Assembly: GCA_023431055.1 (NCBI GenBank)
Contig: JAEYXX010000129.1
Span: 1-64,000 of the forward strand
Direction of reading: 5' to 3'
Source of the DNA: Pseudomonadota bacterium
GTDB lineage: Bacteria > Pseudomonadota > Gammaproteobacteria > Pseudomonadales > Pseudomonadaceae
DNA length: 64,000 bases
The translations under genes were made by a program, and so were the position numbers. Positions 28,169 through 37,640 of the stretch are shown piece by piece. The notes beneath the pieces are model-generated. The model did not search any database. It had not been told where the DNA came from and saw only the letters and a list, made by a program, of their open reading frames with translations. Numbering within the stretch: position 1 is the stretch's first letter; the number at the start of each line of letters is the position of its first letter.

Positions 28169-29422
28169 ATGGATAACACAGCATTGACTGCATTGCAGTA
28201 CGGCTTCGATACCTTCTACTTTCTGATCTGTGGTGCCCTGGTGATGTGGATGGCAGCGGGTTTTGCCATGCTCGAATCCGGCCTGGTGCGTGCCAAGAAC
28301 ACCACCGAGATCCTGACCAAGAACGTGGCGCTGTATGCCACCGCCAGCGTGATGTACCTGCTGGTCGGTTACTACATCATGTACTCCAGCCCGGAAGGCG
28401 GCATTCTGCCAAGCCTGGGTTTCCTGATCGGTGACGAGAACACCACTGAGGCCGTTCTGGCTGGTGGCGACGATGCACCTTACTACTCGGCCCGTTCGGA
28501 CTTCTTCTTCCAGATCGTGTTCGCTGCGACCTGTATGTCGATCGTGTCCGGTGCCGTGGCTGAGCGCATGAAACTGTGGGCGTTTCTGGCCTTCGCCGTG
28601 GTCATGACCGGTTTCATCTACCCGATCCAGGGCTTCTGGAAGTGGGGCGGTGGCTTCCTCGATGCTGCAGGTTACCTCGACTATGCCGGTTCCGGTGTGG
28701 TGCACATGGCCGGTGCTTCCGCCGCTCTGGCTGGTGTGCTGCTACTGGGCGCGCGTAAGGGCAAATACGGCCCGAACGGCCAGGTCAACGCCATTCCGGG
28801 TGCCAACCTGCCGCTGGCCACGCTCGGTACCTTCATCCTGTGGATGGGTTGGTTCGGTTTCAACGGTGGTTCGCAGCTGAAGATGAGCACCATCGAAGAC
28901 GCCAACGCCGTGGCCCAGGTGTTCACCAACACCAACATGGCTGCAGCCGGTGGTCTGATCGTCGCGTTGATCGTGGCCCGTCTACTGTTCGGCAAGGCCG
29001 ACCTGACCATGGCGCTGAACGGTGCGCTGGCTGGCCTGGTGGCCATCACTGCCGAGCCGCTGACCCCGAGCGCCCTGCAGGCCACCCTGATCGGTGGCGT
29101 GGGTGGTGCGCTGGTGGTGTTCTCCATCCTCGGTCTGGACAAGCTGAAGATCGACGACCCGGTGGGTGCCATCTCCGTGCATGGCGTGGTCGGCATCTGG
29201 GGCATCCTGGCCGTCTGCCTGACCAACGAAGACGCGTCGCTGGGCGCTCAGCTGCTGGGTATCGTCAGCATCTTCGCCTGGGTGTTCATCGCCAGCCTGA
29301 TCGTGTGGAGCATCATCAAGGCGGTGATCGGCCTGCGCGTCAGCGAAGAAGAGGAATACGAGGGTGTGGACATCGCCGAATGCGGCATGGAAGCCTACCC
29401 GGAGTTTACCGGCAAGAAGTGA
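28169..29422 (+). CDS. amtB: Ammonium transporter, Amt family
   Basis: A 417-aa membrane protein with about 11 segments. The pore twin histidines are H179 (GVVHMAGASAALAG) and H338 (GAISVHGVVGIWG); GAVAERMKLWAF and GWFGFNGGS are family hallmarks. The cytosolic tail EYEGVDIAECGMEAYPEF is the kind that binds GlnK. It starts without a signal peptide, unlike the typical Pseudomonas AmtB, and resembles the second transporter (AmtB2) of glnK-amtB1-amtB2 loci. With the upstream copy lost it is the only Amt here. A strong terminator follows. Confidence 0.92.
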   Translation: MDNTALTALQYGFDTFYFLICGALVMWMAAGFAMLESGLVRAKNTTEILTKNVALYATASVMYLLVGYYIMYSSPEGGILPSLGFLIGDENTTEAVLAGGDDAPYYSARSDFFFQIVFAATCMSIVSGAVAERMKLWAFLAFAVVMTGFIYPIQGFWKWGGGFLDAAGYLDYAGSGVVHMAGASAALAGVLLLGARKGKYGPNGQVNAIPGANLPLATLGTFILWMGWFGFNGGSQLKMSTIEDANAVAQVFTNTNMAAAGGLIVALIVARLLFGKADLTMALNGALAGLVAITAEPLTPSALQATLIGGVGGALVVFSILGLDKLKIDDPVGAISVHGVVGIWGILAVCLTNEDASLGAQLLGIVSIFAWVFIASLIVWSIIKAVIGLRVSEEEEYEGVDIAECGMEAYPEFTGKK

Positions 29423-29440
29423 GTTTCGCCGGGAATGACA

Positions 29441-29469
29441 AGGGCGCCTTTAGGCGCCCTTTGTTTTTT
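29441..29469 (+). terminator. Terminator of the glnK-amt operon
   Basis: A perfect AGGGCGCC/GGCGCCCT stem with loop TTTA is followed by TTGTTTTTT. Confidence 0.93.
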
Positions 29470-29520
29470 CTGGCAGCACGCTAGAATGCGCGCGCTGGAG
29501 CCATCGAGAGTGAGAGCGGC

Positions 29521-29946
29521 ATGTGGCAGCAACGCATCATCAGTCTGCGTCCGCGTGAGCGCGGTTTTCATCTGGTGACCGAAGAGGTGCTGGGCGCATT
29601 GCCGGAACTGGCGCAGGTGCGTGTCGGTCTGCTGCACCTGTGGCTGCAGCACACCTCGGCATCGCTGACGGTCAACGAGAACGCCGACCCTGCAGTGCGC
29701 CGGGATTTCGAGCGCTTCTTCAACCGTCTGGTGCCGCAGGGTGAGGCAGGCTACGAGCACGATGACGAAGGGCCGGACGATTTGCCGGCGCACTTCAAGG
29801 GCAGTCTGCTGGGCGTTCAGCTGCAGCTGCCGATACAGCAGGGACGGCTGGCGCTGGGCACCTGGCAGGGTATTTACCTGGGCGAGCATCGCGATCATGG
29901 CGGTGCTCGGCGAGTGGTGGCGACCCTGCAGGGCGAGGCTATTTGA
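29521..29946 (+). CDS. YjbQ family protein (secondary thiamine-phosphate synthase type)
   Basis: A 141-aa UPF0047/YjbQ protein with [31 protein letters not shown] and [27 protein letters not shown], the two conserved motifs. Some members show weak thiamine-phosphate synthase activity; the true role is uncertain. It stands alone between the amt terminator and sutA. Confidence 0.9.
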   Translation: MWQQRIISLRPRERGFHLVTEEVLGALPELAQVRVGLLHLWLQHTSASLTVNENADPAVRRDFERFFNRLVPQGEAGYEHDDEGPDDLPAHFKGSLLGVQLQLPIQQGRLALGTWQGIYLGEHRDHGGARRVVATLQGEAI

Positions 29947-30022
29947 ATTTTTCCGGTGGTGCGGTGTTCACTGCGCGACTGGGCTATAACTAACCTGCTT
30001 TTCGCAAGTCATGAGGTTGAAC

Positions 30023-30346
30023 ATGAGCGACGAAGACCTGGAACAAGATGATCTGGAAGCGGCCGACGAGGACGACGGTGAGGAACTGGCTGCTGCCGAT
30101 GACGGCGACAGTGGCGACGATGAAGGCGACGGCGAGGTCGTAGCCAGCAGCAAGAAGAGCAAGGCCAAGGCTGTCGAGGTCGACGAGCTGCCGAGCATCG
30201 AAGCCAAGCAGAAGGAGCGCGACGCCCTGGCCCGCGCCATGGAAGAGTTCCTCGCCCGTGGTGGCAAGGTGCAGGAGGTGGAGCCCAACGTGGTCGCCGA
30301 CCCGCCCAAGAAGCCCGACAGCAAATACGGCAGCCGCCCCATCTGA
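30023..30346 (+). CDS. sutA: SutA-type RNA polymerase-binding acidic protein
   Basis: A 107-aa, very acidic protein. Residues ~1-40 are mostly D/E, followed by a Lys-rich stretch (SSKKSKAKA), a helical part EAKQKERDALARAMEEFLARGG and a tail ending PDSKYGSRPI. The length and end match P. aeruginosa SutA, which binds RNA polymerase and aids expression in slow growth. MSDEDLEQ at 30023 is preferred over the in-frame ATG at 30011. A terminator follows immediately. Confidence 0.88.
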   Translation: MSDEDLEQDDLEAADEDDGEELAAADDGDSGDDEGDGEVVASSKKSKAKAVEVDELPSIEAKQKERDALARAMEEFLARGGKVQEVEPNVVADPPKKPDSKYGSRPI

Positions 30347-30366
30347 GGACGACTCGCTGCAAGGAC

Positions 30367-30389
30367 CCCGCCCCAGTGGCGGGTTTTTT
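30367..30389 (+). terminator. Terminator after sutA
   Basis: A CCCGCC/GGCGGG stem with loop CCAGT is followed by TTTTTT, 20 nt past the sutA stop. Confidence 0.92.
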
Positions 30390-30451
30390 GTTGCCCGTCA
30401 TCCCTGGCGGCAATCCGGAGCGGCGCAGATCAACTGGCACGTCGGCAATCT

Positions 30452-30517
30452 TGTAGGAGCCCGCTTGCGGGCGATCAGCGCTGCGCTGAGTGGATCGCCC
30501 GCAAGCGGGCTCCTACA
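30452..30517. repeat. TGTAGGAGC inverted repeat, family C
   Basis: TGTAGGAGCCCGCTTGCGGG then CGATC, and the matching GATCG then CCCGCAAGCGGGCTCCTACA, form a 25-bp stem around a short loop. It is the longest perfect palindrome noticed in the window. It lies between the convergent sutA and HAD genes. Confidence 0.92.
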
Positions 30518-30554
30518 CAAGAACCGGCACTAGCGCAACCTGTGCTATCCAGGC

Positions 30555-30577
30555 CGTAGCCCGGATGAAATCCGGGG
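30555..30577. repeat. REP-like element, family A
   Basis: GTAGCCCGGATGAAATCCGG followed by GGC, one unit, 38 nt after the family-C palindrome. The remainder of the 297-nt sutA-HAD gap shows nothing else. Confidence 0.82.
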
Positions 30578-30643
30578 CATCTCCTGCGCTGAATGGTGGG
30601 AGATTCCGGGCGACAGAGAAATGCTGTTTCCGCCCCGAGGCTT

Positions 30644-31342
30644 CTACGACCAGCTGTCGAGCAGCACTGGCAGCTCGGCCAGGCTGGCGATCTGCGCATC
30701 CGGGGCCGTCTCGCCTTCCCAGCTGCGTCCTTGCGGGTTGAACCAGACCGCCCGCATGCCGGCGGCCTGAGCGCCGGCGATGTCGTCGCTGGGGTGGTCG
30801 CCGATATGCACGGCGCGCTCGGCCGCTACGCCGCCTGCGCGGCTCAAGGCTTCACGGAAGGGCTTCGGGTCGGGTTTGCCGATGCCCAGTTCCTCGGCGC
30901 ACAGGGCGAACTGGAAATAGTCCGACAGGCCCAGGCGACGCACGTCGGCATTGCCGTTGGTGATCACGCCGAGCATGAAGCGCTCGGCCAGGGCTTCCAG
31001 CGTCGGGTGCACTTCGGTGAACAGTTCGACCTGATGGCGGGCGCTCAGAAATACCTGGAACCCGGCTTCGGCCAGTGTTTGCGCTTCGCCGTGCGGGTAG
31101 CCGGCATCTTCCAGGGCGTGAAACAGGATGCGTCGACGCAGCTCGCTGAGGCGATGCTTGAGCATCGGTTCGGCTTCGAGCAGGCGGCTGCGCACGGCCC
31201 AGAGGTGCTCGACCGGTACCGCACCCAGACGCGGCGCGTGCAGGGCGAGCCAGTTGCGCAGGGCTGCTTCGGCGTCCTGCATGACCGGCGTGACGTCCCA
31301 AAGCGTGTCGTCGAGGTCGAAGGTGATCAGTTCAATGCTCAT
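30644..31342 (-). CDS. HAD superfamily hydrolase
   Basis: A 232-aa HAD phosphatase with motif [13 protein letters not shown] (residues ~5-16), motif [12 protein letters not shown], and motifs III/IV in [12 protein letters not shown] and [19 protein letters not shown]. The subgroup resembles YigB (FMN phosphatase). Its ATG overlaps the xerC stop by 4 nt (ATGA), so both are co-translated in the dapF-xerC cluster, matching the E. coli order dapF-yigA-xerC-yigB. Confidence 0.9.
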   Translation of the reverse strand: MSIELITFDLDDTLWDVTPVMQDAEAALRNWLALHAPRLGAVPVEHLWAVRSRLLEAEPMLKHRLSELRRRILFHALEDAGYPHGEAQTLAEAGFQVFLSARHQVELFTEVHPTLEALAERFMLGVITNGNADVRRLGLSDYFQFALCAEELGIGKPDPKPFREALSRAGGVAAERAVHIGDHPSDDIAGAQAAGMRAVWFNPQGRSWEGETAPDAQIASLAELPVLLDSWS

Positions 31343-32268
31343 TCGCTACCGCCTTTGCGTTTGGCCCTGGGGTGGGCCTGGTCATAGACATTGGCCAGGT
31401 GCTGGAAGTCCAGGTGGGTATAGATCTGCGTGGTGGCGATGTCGGCGTGGCCGAGCAACTCCTGCACGGCGCGCAGATCCTGTGAGGACTCCAGCATATG
31501 GCTGGCGAAGCTGTGGCGCAGCATGTGCGGATGCAGATGCTGGCCGAGCTCGCGTACGCCGGCCTGACGCACGCGTAGCTGCACCGCACGCGGCCCGAGG
31601 CGGCGGCCCTGCTGGCTGATGAATACCGCGCCGTCGCTGGGGCCTGCCAGCTTGCGCAGGGGCAGCCATTGCTCCAGCGCCCGGCGTGCCATGCTGCCGA
31701 CCGGCAGCTCGCGCACCTTGTTGCCCTTGCCGCGTACGCGCACCAGGCCGGCAGGCAGGTCCAGGCCATCGAGATCGAGTCCTACCAGTTCCGACAGGCG
31801 CAGCCCCGAGGAATAGAACAGCTCGAGCATGGCCTGGTCGCGGCGGGCGATGAAGTCGTCCTCCACCGCACCGTCGAGTAGCTGCGCGCTGCGGTCGGCG
31901 TCCAGCGTGCGCGGCAGGCGGCGTTCGCGTTTCGGTGGGCTGAGACCGGTGGCCGGGTCGTGGCGGCACAGCCCCTCACGCAACAGATACTGATAGAGGC
32001 CGCGGGTGGCCGAGAGCAGGCGCGCCAGGCTACGGCTGGACAGGCCCTGCTGATGCAGGCGGGCGACCAGGCGGCGCAGGTTGCGGGTATCCAGCTCGGC
32101 CCAGTCGTTCAGGCCTTCTGCTTCGCAGAATGCCTGCAGCTTGCCGAGGTCACGGCGATAGCCGTCGAGGGTATGCACCGACACCTGGCGCTCGCGGCGC
32201 AGGTGTTCGAGGTAGGCGGATAAGGCGGCTTCAAGCTTCAGGCTGCAGGCTTCAGGCACAAGCGTCAT
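31339..32268 (-). CDS. xerC: Tyrosine recombinase XerC
   Basis: A 309-aa protein with an N-terminal SAM-like domain ([26 protein letters not shown]) and a catalytic domain. It has the first Arg in [17 protein letters not shown], then [12 protein letters not shown] (HxxR), and the Tyr nucleophile in [11 protein letters not shown]. It resolves chromosome dimers at dif with XerD. The first ~14 residues ([13 protein letters not shown]) are encoded by an intergenic-type GCCTGAAGCCTGCAGCCTG repeat, so the N-terminus is unusual. GTG 32259 is an alternative start. Confidence 0.93.
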   Translation of the reverse strand: MTLVPEACSLKLEAALSAYLEHLRRERQVSVHTLDGYRRDLGKLQAFCEAEGLNDWAELDTRNLRRLVARLHQQGLSSRSLARLLSATRGLYQYLLREGLCRHDPATGLSPPKRERRLPRTLDADRSAQLLDGAVEDDFIARRDQAMLELFYSSGLRLSELVGLDLDGLDLPAGLVRVRGKGNKVRELPVGSMARRALEQWLPLRKLAGPSDGAVFISQQGRRLGPRAVQLRVRQAGVRELGQHLHPHMLRHSFASHMLESSQDLRAVQELLGHADIATTQIYTHLDFQHLANVYDQAHPRAKRKGGSE

Positions 32269-32327
32269 ATCTGCGATGCCTCTCCGTTTCTGGCTTGCCG
32301 CCTGTAGCCTGCGGCCTGCCGCCGCTT
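32230..32327. repeat. Gly/Leu-type short direct repeats (GCTTCAGGCTGCAGGCTTC family)
   Basis: Degenerate direct repeats of the GCTT(C/G)AGGCTGC type lie at 32230-32257 (inside the xerC start) and 32292-32327 (GGCTTGCCGCCTGTAGCCTG, then CGGCCTGCCGCC). A related AACTTGAGGCTTGCCGCTTG segment is at 7815-7834. Such tracts are common between Pseudomonas genes. Confidence 0.6.
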
Positions 32328-33026
32328 CTAACGTACCGAGCGCAGCGGTGTGGCGAAACTGGGCAGCACGCGCGCCAGGACTTCGGCGATATAGCCAAGG
32401 AACAGCGTACCGAGCGAGCTCTTGTAATGCTGCGGATCGGCGCTACCGATGGCGAGAATGCCATGCAGCCCCTGATGGTTGAGGCTGACCACGGCGGCGG
32501 AACCGACTTGCGCCGCGTCTTCCTTGCCGAACAGGAACTCCAGTTCGTGCGGGCGCAGCACGCCGCAGATGGTCTTGCCACCGCTGAGCAGGCCGCCGAC
32601 CTGTTGATGCGCCTCGGCCGAGCTGACCGACCGACCGACCGGCAGCTTGTTGTCGCTGAACAGGATCAGGCCGACGAAGGGCACCTGGAACTCGTGGCGC
32701 AGGCTGTCTTCGACCACGCCGACCACTTCCTCGAGGCTGCCGGCATCGAGCAGATCCAGCACCAGGCGGCGGGTCTTGTCGAACAGACGGTCGTTGTCGC
32801 GGGCCACGTCCATCAACTGGCCGAGGCGGTGGCGCATCTCGATGTTGCGCTCGCGCAGCAGCTTGACCTGGCGTTCGACCAGCGACACGGCGTTGCCTGG
32901 CTGGTGCGGAATGCGCAGTTCGGGGATCAGTTCTTCATGGTCGATGAAGAACTCCGGGTGCAGGCGCAGATAGGCTGCGACCGTTTCCGAATCGAGCGGT
33001 TTGGGCGAATCCTGCTGGTCGGTCAT
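32328..33026 (-). CDS. DUF484 family protein
   Basis: A 232-aa protein with the DUF484 pattern: [46 protein letters not shown] (short helix region), followed by a GAF-like half ending [22 protein letters not shown]. Function is unknown. Its start overlaps the dapF stop by 4 nt, and xerC follows, the conserved dapF-DUF484-xerC arrangement. The start at 33026 is preferred over 33230, which lies in dapF antisense. Confidence 0.92.
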   Translation of the reverse strand: MTDQQDSPKPLDSETVAAYLRLHPEFFIDHEELIPELRIPHQPGNAVSLVERQVKLLRERNIEMRHRLGQLMDVARDNDRLFDKTRRLVLDLLDAGSLEEVVGVVEDSLRHEFQVPFVGLILFSDNKLPVGRSVSSAEAHQQVGGLLSGGKTICGVLRPHELEFLFGKEDAAQVGSAAVVSLNHQGLHGILAIGSADPQHYKSSLGTLFLGYIAEVLARVLPSFATPLRSVR

Positions 33027-33853
33027 AGGCGAACCTGTCCTTCGTATACGCGGGCAGCGGGCCCGGTCATCATAACCGGCTGACCTTCGCCTGCCCATTC
33101 GATGGACAGTTTGCCGCCCGGCAGCTCCAGTTGCACGGGCGAATCCATCCAGCCCTGGCGAATCGCCGCGACTGCAGCGGCGCAGGCGCCGGTGCCGCAG
33201 GCCTGGGTTTCGCCGGCGCCACGCTCCCATACGCGCAGGCGCGCATGCTTGCGGTCGAGCACCTGGAGGAAGCCGACATTGACCCGTTGCGGGAAGCGCG
33301 GATGATGTTCCAGCTTCGGTCCCAGCTCATGCACCGGGGCGCTGTCGACGTTGTCGACACGCAGCACGGCGTGTGGGTTGCCCATCGACAGTGCGGCCAG
33401 CTCGACGCTCCGGCCGTCGACCTCGACGCGATAGCTGAGCGCGGCCTGTTCGGCCTGGAACGGCACCTGTTCCGGCTGCAGACGCGGTGCACCCATGTTG
33501 ACGCAGACCTGGCCGTCGTTCTGCACGCGCAGCTCGATCACGCCGCTCTTGGTCTCGACGCGAATGACTTTCTTGGTGGTCAGGCGCTTGTCCAGCACGA
33601 AGCGGGCGAAGCAGCGTGCGCCGTTGCCGCACTGCTCCACTTCCGAGCCGTCGGCGTTAAAGATGCGGTAGCGAAAGTCGACATCCGGGTGGCTCGGTGG
33701 CTCGACGATCAGCAGCTGATCGAAACCGACGCCGGTATGGCGATCACCCCATTGCTTGGCGTGCTTGGGCTGCACGTGGGCATGCTGACTGATCAGGTCG
33801 AGGACCATGAAGTCATTGCCCAGGCCGTGCATCTTGGTAAAGCGCAATAGCAT
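33023..33853 (-). CDS. dapF: Diaminopimelate epimerase
   Basis: A 276-aa PLP-independent epimerase converting LL- to meso-diaminopimelate for lysine and peptidoglycan. Both catalytic cysteines are visible: [20 protein letters not shown] and [34 protein letters not shown] is the standard N-terminus. It is directly after lysA (10-nt gap) on the same strand. Confidence 0.97.
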   Translation of the reverse strand: MLLRFTKMHGLGNDFMVLDLISQHAHVQPKHAKQWGDRHTGVGFDQLLIVEPPSHPDVDFRYRIFNADGSEVEQCGNGARCFARFVLDKRLTTKKVIRVETKSGVIELRVQNDGQVCVNMGAPRLQPEQVPFQAEQAALSYRVEVDGRSVELAALSMGNPHAVLRVDNVDSAPVHELGPKLEHHPRFPQRVNVGFLQVLDRKHARLRVWERGAGETQACGTGACAAAVAAIRQGWMDSPVQLELPGGKLSIEWAGEGQPVMMTGPAARVYEGQVRL

Positions 33854-33863
33854 GGCTTTACCC

Positions 33864-35111
33864 TCAGTCTGGCAGCAGGCTTTCGCCGGCGTAGAGCTCT
33901 TGGACGGTCTCGCGGCGACGCACCTCGAAGGCCTGTTCGCCGTCCACCAGCACCTCGGCGGCACGGCCGCGGGTGTTGTAGTTGGAGCTCATGACGAAAC
34001 CGTAGGCACCGGCCGAGCGCACGGCCAGCAGGTCGCCTTCTTCGAGCACCAGCTGACGGTCCTTGGCCAGGAAGTCGCCGGTCTCGCAGATCGGCCCGAC
34101 CAGGTCGTAGTTGCGCGCTTCGCCGTCACGCGGCTGTACCGGCGACACGTCCATCCAGGCCTGGTACAGCGCCGGGCGGATCAGGTCGTTCATCGCCGCG
34201 TCGATCACCGCGAAGTCCTTGTGCTCGGTGTGCTTGAGGTACTCGACGCGGGTCAGCAGCACGCCGGCGTTGGCGACGATGAAGCGGCCCGGCTCGAACA
34301 CCAGTGACAGGTCGCGACCGGCCAGGCGCTTGCGCACGGCAGCGATGTAGTCGCCGGCCAGCGGCGGTTGCTCGTCGCGGTACTGCACGCCGAGGCCGCC
34401 GCCCAGGTCCAGATGCTTGATGGTGATGCCGCGCGCGGCCAGCTTGTCGACCAGCAGCAGCAGGCGATCCAGCGCATCGAGGAAGGGTTCGAGGGTGGTC
34501 AGCTGCGAGCCGATATGGCAGTCGACGCCAATCACGTCCAGGTTCGGCAGCTCGGCAGCGCGGGCATAGACCGCCTCGGCCTGCTCGATATCGATGCCGA
34601 ACTTGTTTTCCTTGAGGCCGGTGGAAATGTACGGGTGGGTGCCGGCGTCCACGTCCGGGTTGACCCGTAGCGATACCGGCGCCTTGACGCCCAGTTCTGC
34701 GGCGACCTTCTGCAGGCGCTCCAGCTCGACACTGGATTCGACGTTGAAGCAGTGCACGCCGACTTCCAGGGCGCGGCGCATGTCATCGCGGCTCTTGCCG
34801 ACACCGGAGAAGACGATACGGCTCGGCTCGCCACCGGCGGCCAGCACGCGCTCCAGTTCACCGCTGGAAACGATGTCGAAGCCGGCACCGAGGCGCGCCA
34901 GCACGTTGAGCACACCGATGTTGGAGTTGGCCTTGACCGCGAAGCAGACCAGGTGCGGCATGCCGGCCAGGGCATCGGCATAGGCACGGTACTGCCCTTC
35001 GATATGGGCGCGGGAATAGACGTAGGTGGGCGTGCCGAAGCGCTGGGCCAGCGCGGACAAGGCAACGCCTTCCGCGAACAGCTCACCGTCGCGGTAGTTG
35101 AAGGCTTCCAT
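33864..35111 (-). CDS. lysA: Diaminopimelate decarboxylase
   Basis: A 415-aa fold-III PLP decarboxylase making L-lysine from meso-DAP. The PLP Lys is in [14 protein letters not shown], the glycine-rich phosphate site in [13 protein letters not shown], and the active-site Cys in [12 protein letters not shown]. It follows lppL by 12 nt and precedes dapF, forming the lppL-lysA-dapF-DUF484-xerC-HAD operon. Confidence 0.97.
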   Translation of the reverse strand: MEAFNYRDGELFAEGVALSALAQRFGTPTYVYSRAHIEGQYRAYADALAGMPHLVCFAVKANSNIGVLNVLARLGAGFDIVSSGELERVLAAGGEPSRIVFSGVGKSRDDMRRALEVGVHCFNVESSVELERLQKVAAELGVKAPVSLRVNPDVDAGTHPYISTGLKENKFGIDIEQAEAVYARAAELPNLDVIGVDCHIGSQLTTLEPFLDALDRLLLLVDKLAARGITIKHLDLGGGLGVQYRDEQPPLAGDYIAAVRKRLAGRDLSLVFEPGRFIVANAGVLLTRVEYLKHTEHKDFAVIDAAMNDLIRPALYQAWMDVSPVQPRDGEARNYDLVGPICETGDFLAKDRQLVLEEGDLLAVRSAGAYGFVMSSNYNTRGRAAEVLVDGEQAFEVRRRETVQELYAGESLLPD

Positions 35112-35123
35112 GGCGGGCTCCTG

Positions 35124-35249
35124 TCAGAGTTCGAAACGGTCTCGGCTGTTGCCGGCTTTTTCGTCGCCCGGCAGGTACAGCGGGCCTTTCTGGCCGCAGC
35201 CGGCCACCAGGCAGACAACGGCGAGGAGCGCGAGGGTCAGTCGCTTCAT
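35124..35249 (-). CDS. lppL: Small lipoprotein LppL (YifL-like)
   Basis: A 41-aa lipoprotein. [18 protein letters not shown] is a signal peptide with lipobox LVAGC, followed by [23 protein letters not shown], as in LppL/YifL. It is first in the lysA operon. It is too short for many gene finders; the longer open frame to 35384 is not supported. Confidence 0.92.
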   Translation of the reverse strand: MKRLTLALLAVVCLVAGCGQKGPLYLPGDEKAGNSRDRFEL

Positions 35250-35429
35250 GGGACAGTCCTTGAAAAAAGCGTGAATTGCGCCGGAGTATACCGACCCCCT
35301 GCCACCTTGCCTATGCGCCCGGCGCCCGCCTGGCGGGGCGCCGGCTCGTTTGCTGTGCGTATCTGGCGTGCATGTCGGAGGCATTCGCGCCTGCCTGGGT
35401 TAGCATGCGGCGAGTGACAAGGAGCCTCG

Positions 35430-36467
35430 ATGGACAATCCCACGATTCTGGCCGGCTCGGTCTCGGTGGCTTATTTGCAGGGACTGGTCGAATACTTGCA
35501 GCGCCAGGGGGTAGCCCCCGAAGCGCTGCTCGCCCATGCCCAGCTCAGCCCGGAAGTGCTCGGTCAGCGCGATCAGCGCATCGCTGCCAGTGCCTATCTG
35601 ACATTGCTCGGCGAGGGTGTGCGCCTGACCGGCGATCAGTACCTGGGCCTTCACCTTGGGGAGTCGGTACGGCCGGGTTATTACGGCGTGCTCGGTTACC
35701 TGATCATGAGCTGCGCCACCCTGGCCGACGCGTTGCACCGCCAGGCGCGCTACGCCTCGCTGGTTGGCAACCTGGGCCTGATGGTGCTCGAAGACGAGCC
35801 CGCCCGGCCTGGTTGCGAGCCGCTGGTTGCCCATAGCTGGCAGCCGTTGCTGGCGCAGCAGCAGCGACAGCTGAGCGAGGAGACGCTGGCCGGCTGGGGC
35901 AGTTTCGGGCGCTGGATCAGTGGCCTGGACATCGCGCCGACCGAGGTGCGCTTCCAGCATCCGGCGCCGGCCGATACCTCGGAGCACGCTCGCATCTTTC
36001 GCTGCCCGGTGCTGTTCGACCAGCCAGACAATGCCCTGATCTTTCCCAGGCGTTTGCTGGCGGCGCCCTTGAACCAGGCCGATGCACAGGTGCGTGGCAT
36101 GCTCGATGCCTATGCCGATCGGCTGCTGGCCGAGCTCAATCAGGGCAACAGTGTGCTGGATCGCGCGCGCCTGGAGTTGGCTCGTCAGCTTCCGGAGCAG
36201 GGGCCGGATCTGGAGGCCATCGCTGCTGCCCTGGCGCTGAGTCCGCGAACCTTGCAGCGGCGTCTGCGTGAGGGAGGGCTGTCGTTCAGCCAACTGGTCG
36301 ACGAGACGCGCCAGCAACTGGTGCTGCATTACCTGCGCGACCCTGCGCTGGAACTGGCGGAAATCGCCTTTCTGGTCGGGTTCAGCGAGCCCGGTTCTCT
36401 GGCGCGTGCATTTCGTCGCTGGACGGGAACGAGTCCGGGCGAGTACCGTCGCCACCTTTGTGCCTAG
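35430..36467 (+). CDS. AraC family regulator with arabinose-binding-like N-domain
   Basis: A 345-aa protein. Residues ~15-210 resemble the Arabinose_bd (OruR/ArgR-like) domain, and the C-terminal ~235-340 carries two AraC HTHs (LEAIAAALALSPRTLQRRLREGGLSFSQLVDE, LELAEIAFLVGFSEPGSLARAFRRWTGTSPGEYR). It is divergent from the lppL operon and 69 nt before cyaY. The effector is unknown. I do not recall an AraC gene here in PAO1, so it may be a lineage-specific insertion. Confidence 0.88.
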   Translation: MDNPTILAGSVSVAYLQGLVEYLQRQGVAPEALLAHAQLSPEVLGQRDQRIAASAYLTLLGEGVRLTGDQYLGLHLGESVRPGYYGVLGYLIMSCATLADALHRQARYASLVGNLGLMVLEDEPARPGCEPLVAHSWQPLLAQQQRQLSEETLAGWGSFGRWISGLDIAPTEVRFQHPAPADTSEHARIFRCPVLFDQPDNALIFPRRLLAAPLNQADAQVRGMLDAYADRLLAELNQGNSVLDRARLELARQLPEQGPDLEAIAAALALSPRTLQRRLREGGLSFSQLVDETRQQLVLHYLRDPALELAEIAFLVGFSEPGSLARAFRRWTGTSPGEYRRHLCA

Positions 36468-36536
36468 GCCGGCTATTCTGGCCTGGCGCTTATCGCTAAT
36501 TTTTCTGCAGTTGCTGCATCTAGTGAGGACACCCCG

Positions 36537-36869
36537 ATGAGCCTGAGCGAAGCCCGCTTTCACGACTTGGTCGATGCCACCCAGCAGGCGGTGGAGGACA
36601 TCTTCGACGACAGCGGCCTGGACGTCGATCTGGAGAACAGCGCCGGTGTGCTGACGGTGCGCTTCGACAATGGCAGCCAGCTGATCTTCAGCCGTCAGGA
36701 GCCGATTCGTCAGCTGTGGCTGGCGGCCCGCTCCGGTGGCTATCACTTCGACTACGACGAGGCCGAAGGGCGCTGGATCTGCGATACCAGTGACGAGCAA
36801 CTGGGCGAGATGCTGGTGCGCATCACCCTTGAGCAATGCGGCACCGAGCTGGAGTTCGATGAGCTCTGA
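36537..36869 (+). CDS. cyaY: Frataxin-like iron donor CyaY
   Basis: A 110-aa frataxin. The acidic first helix ARFHDLVDATQQAVEDIFDD and sheet motifs SQLIFSRQEPIRQLWLAARSGGYHFDYDE are diagnostic. It binds iron and modulates iron-sulfur cluster assembly at IscS. Its stop overlaps the start of the DUF1289 gene (ATGAGCTCTGA), implying coupled translation. Confidence 0.95.
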   Translation: MSLSEARFHDLVDATQQAVEDIFDDSGLDVDLENSAGVLTVRFDNGSQLIFSRQEPIRQLWLAARSGGYHFDYDEAEGRWICDTSDEQLGEMLVRITLEQCGTELEFDEL

Positions 36870-37056
36870 GCCGAGCGAAGCGCCGCTGGCGTCACCCTGT
36901 CGGCGCCAGTGCTGCCTGGATGAACATGAGCAGTGCCTCGGTTGTGGCCGTACCCTGCAGGAAATTCTCGACTGGGGCACGGCCGACAACGTGCGGCGGC
37001 GCGTGATCTGCCAGGCCGCCGAGCAGCGCTTGCGCGAGCGCCGGCAGGGCCGTTGA
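36859..37056 (+). CDS. DUF1289 cysteine-rich small protein
   Basis: A 65-aa protein. SPCRRQCCLDEHEQCLGCGRTLQEILDW has the C-x3-C ... C-x2-C-x-R pattern of DUF1289, a putative metal or Fe-S site, followed by a basic tail. It overlaps the end of cyaY by 11 nt. No function is established; pairing with frataxin suggests a role in iron handling (inference). Confidence 0.88.
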   Translation: MSSEPSEAPLASPCRRQCCLDEHEQCLGCGRTLQEILDWGTADNVRRRVICQAAEQRLRERRQGR

Positions 37057-37112
37057 CCCGGCAGTCTTGTTTATTTATCCGGCTGTGTTAGGGTCGGCAG
37101 AACATTCAGCTA

Positions 37113-37145
37113 AACCCCGCCTTCGGGCGGGGTTTTGCTTTTTTA
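37113..37145 (+). terminator. Terminator of cyaY-DUF1289
   Basis: A perfect 9-bp stem AACCCCGCC/GGCGGGGTT closed by the stable TTCG tetraloop is followed by TTGCTTTTTT. It isolates the cyaY pair from rnk. Confidence 0.95.
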
Positions 37146-37174
37146 CGGTTTAGGCGAGGAGAGCGCCCGACATC

Positions 37175-37582
37175 ATGAACAGCACACCAACCATCACCAT
37201 TACCCGCCTCGATATGCAGCGTCTGGAGCGTCTGCTCGACAGTCTGGACGAGTTTGGCCCTGGCGCAGAAGCGCTACAGGCCGAGCTGGATCGTGCCGAA
37301 GTGGTGGGGCACGATGAGGTGCCGGCCGGTGTGGTAACCATGAATTCGCGCGTGCACTGCCGCGAAGAGAGCAGCGGTAAGGACTATCACCTGACCCTGG
37401 TCTACCCGCAGGACGCCGGTGGCGAAGGCAAGGTCAGCATTCTCGCGCCAGTTGGCAGCGCGCTGCTCGGGCTGTCCGTCGGTCAGCACATCGACTGGCC
37501 GGTACCGGGCGGCAAGCAGCTCAAACTGACCCTGCTGGCGGTCGAATACCAGCCGGAAGCGGCAGGCGAATACGACCGCTGA
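37175..37582 (+). CDS. rnk: Regulator of nucleoside diphosphate kinase
   Basis: A 135-aa protein of the Rnk/GreA-like family. The N-terminal coiled segment DMQRLERLLDSLDEFGPGAEALQAELDRAEVVGHDEVPAGVVTMNSRV is followed by the FKBP-like GreA/GreB C-domain DAGGEGKVSILAPVGSALLGLSVGQHIDWPVPGG. It interacts with RNA polymerase and affects Ndk levels. It converges on cyaA with 58 nt between. Confidence 0.95.
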   Translation: MNSTPTITITRLDMQRLERLLDSLDEFGPGAEALQAELDRAEVVGHDEVPAGVVTMNSRVHCREESSGKDYHLTLVYPQDAGGEGKVSILAPVGSALLGLSVGQHIDWPVPGGKQLKLTLLAVEYQPEAAGEYDR

Positions 37583-37640
37583 TCGGCTCTGCGCCCATCC
37601 TGCCGACGCGGTTACCTGCAGCCTGAGGACGCCCTGCGCT

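Noticed and set aside
30452..30577. A CRISPR array from repeated palindromes
   Set aside because: The units are inverted and unequal, without spacers of regular length, and there are no cas genes.
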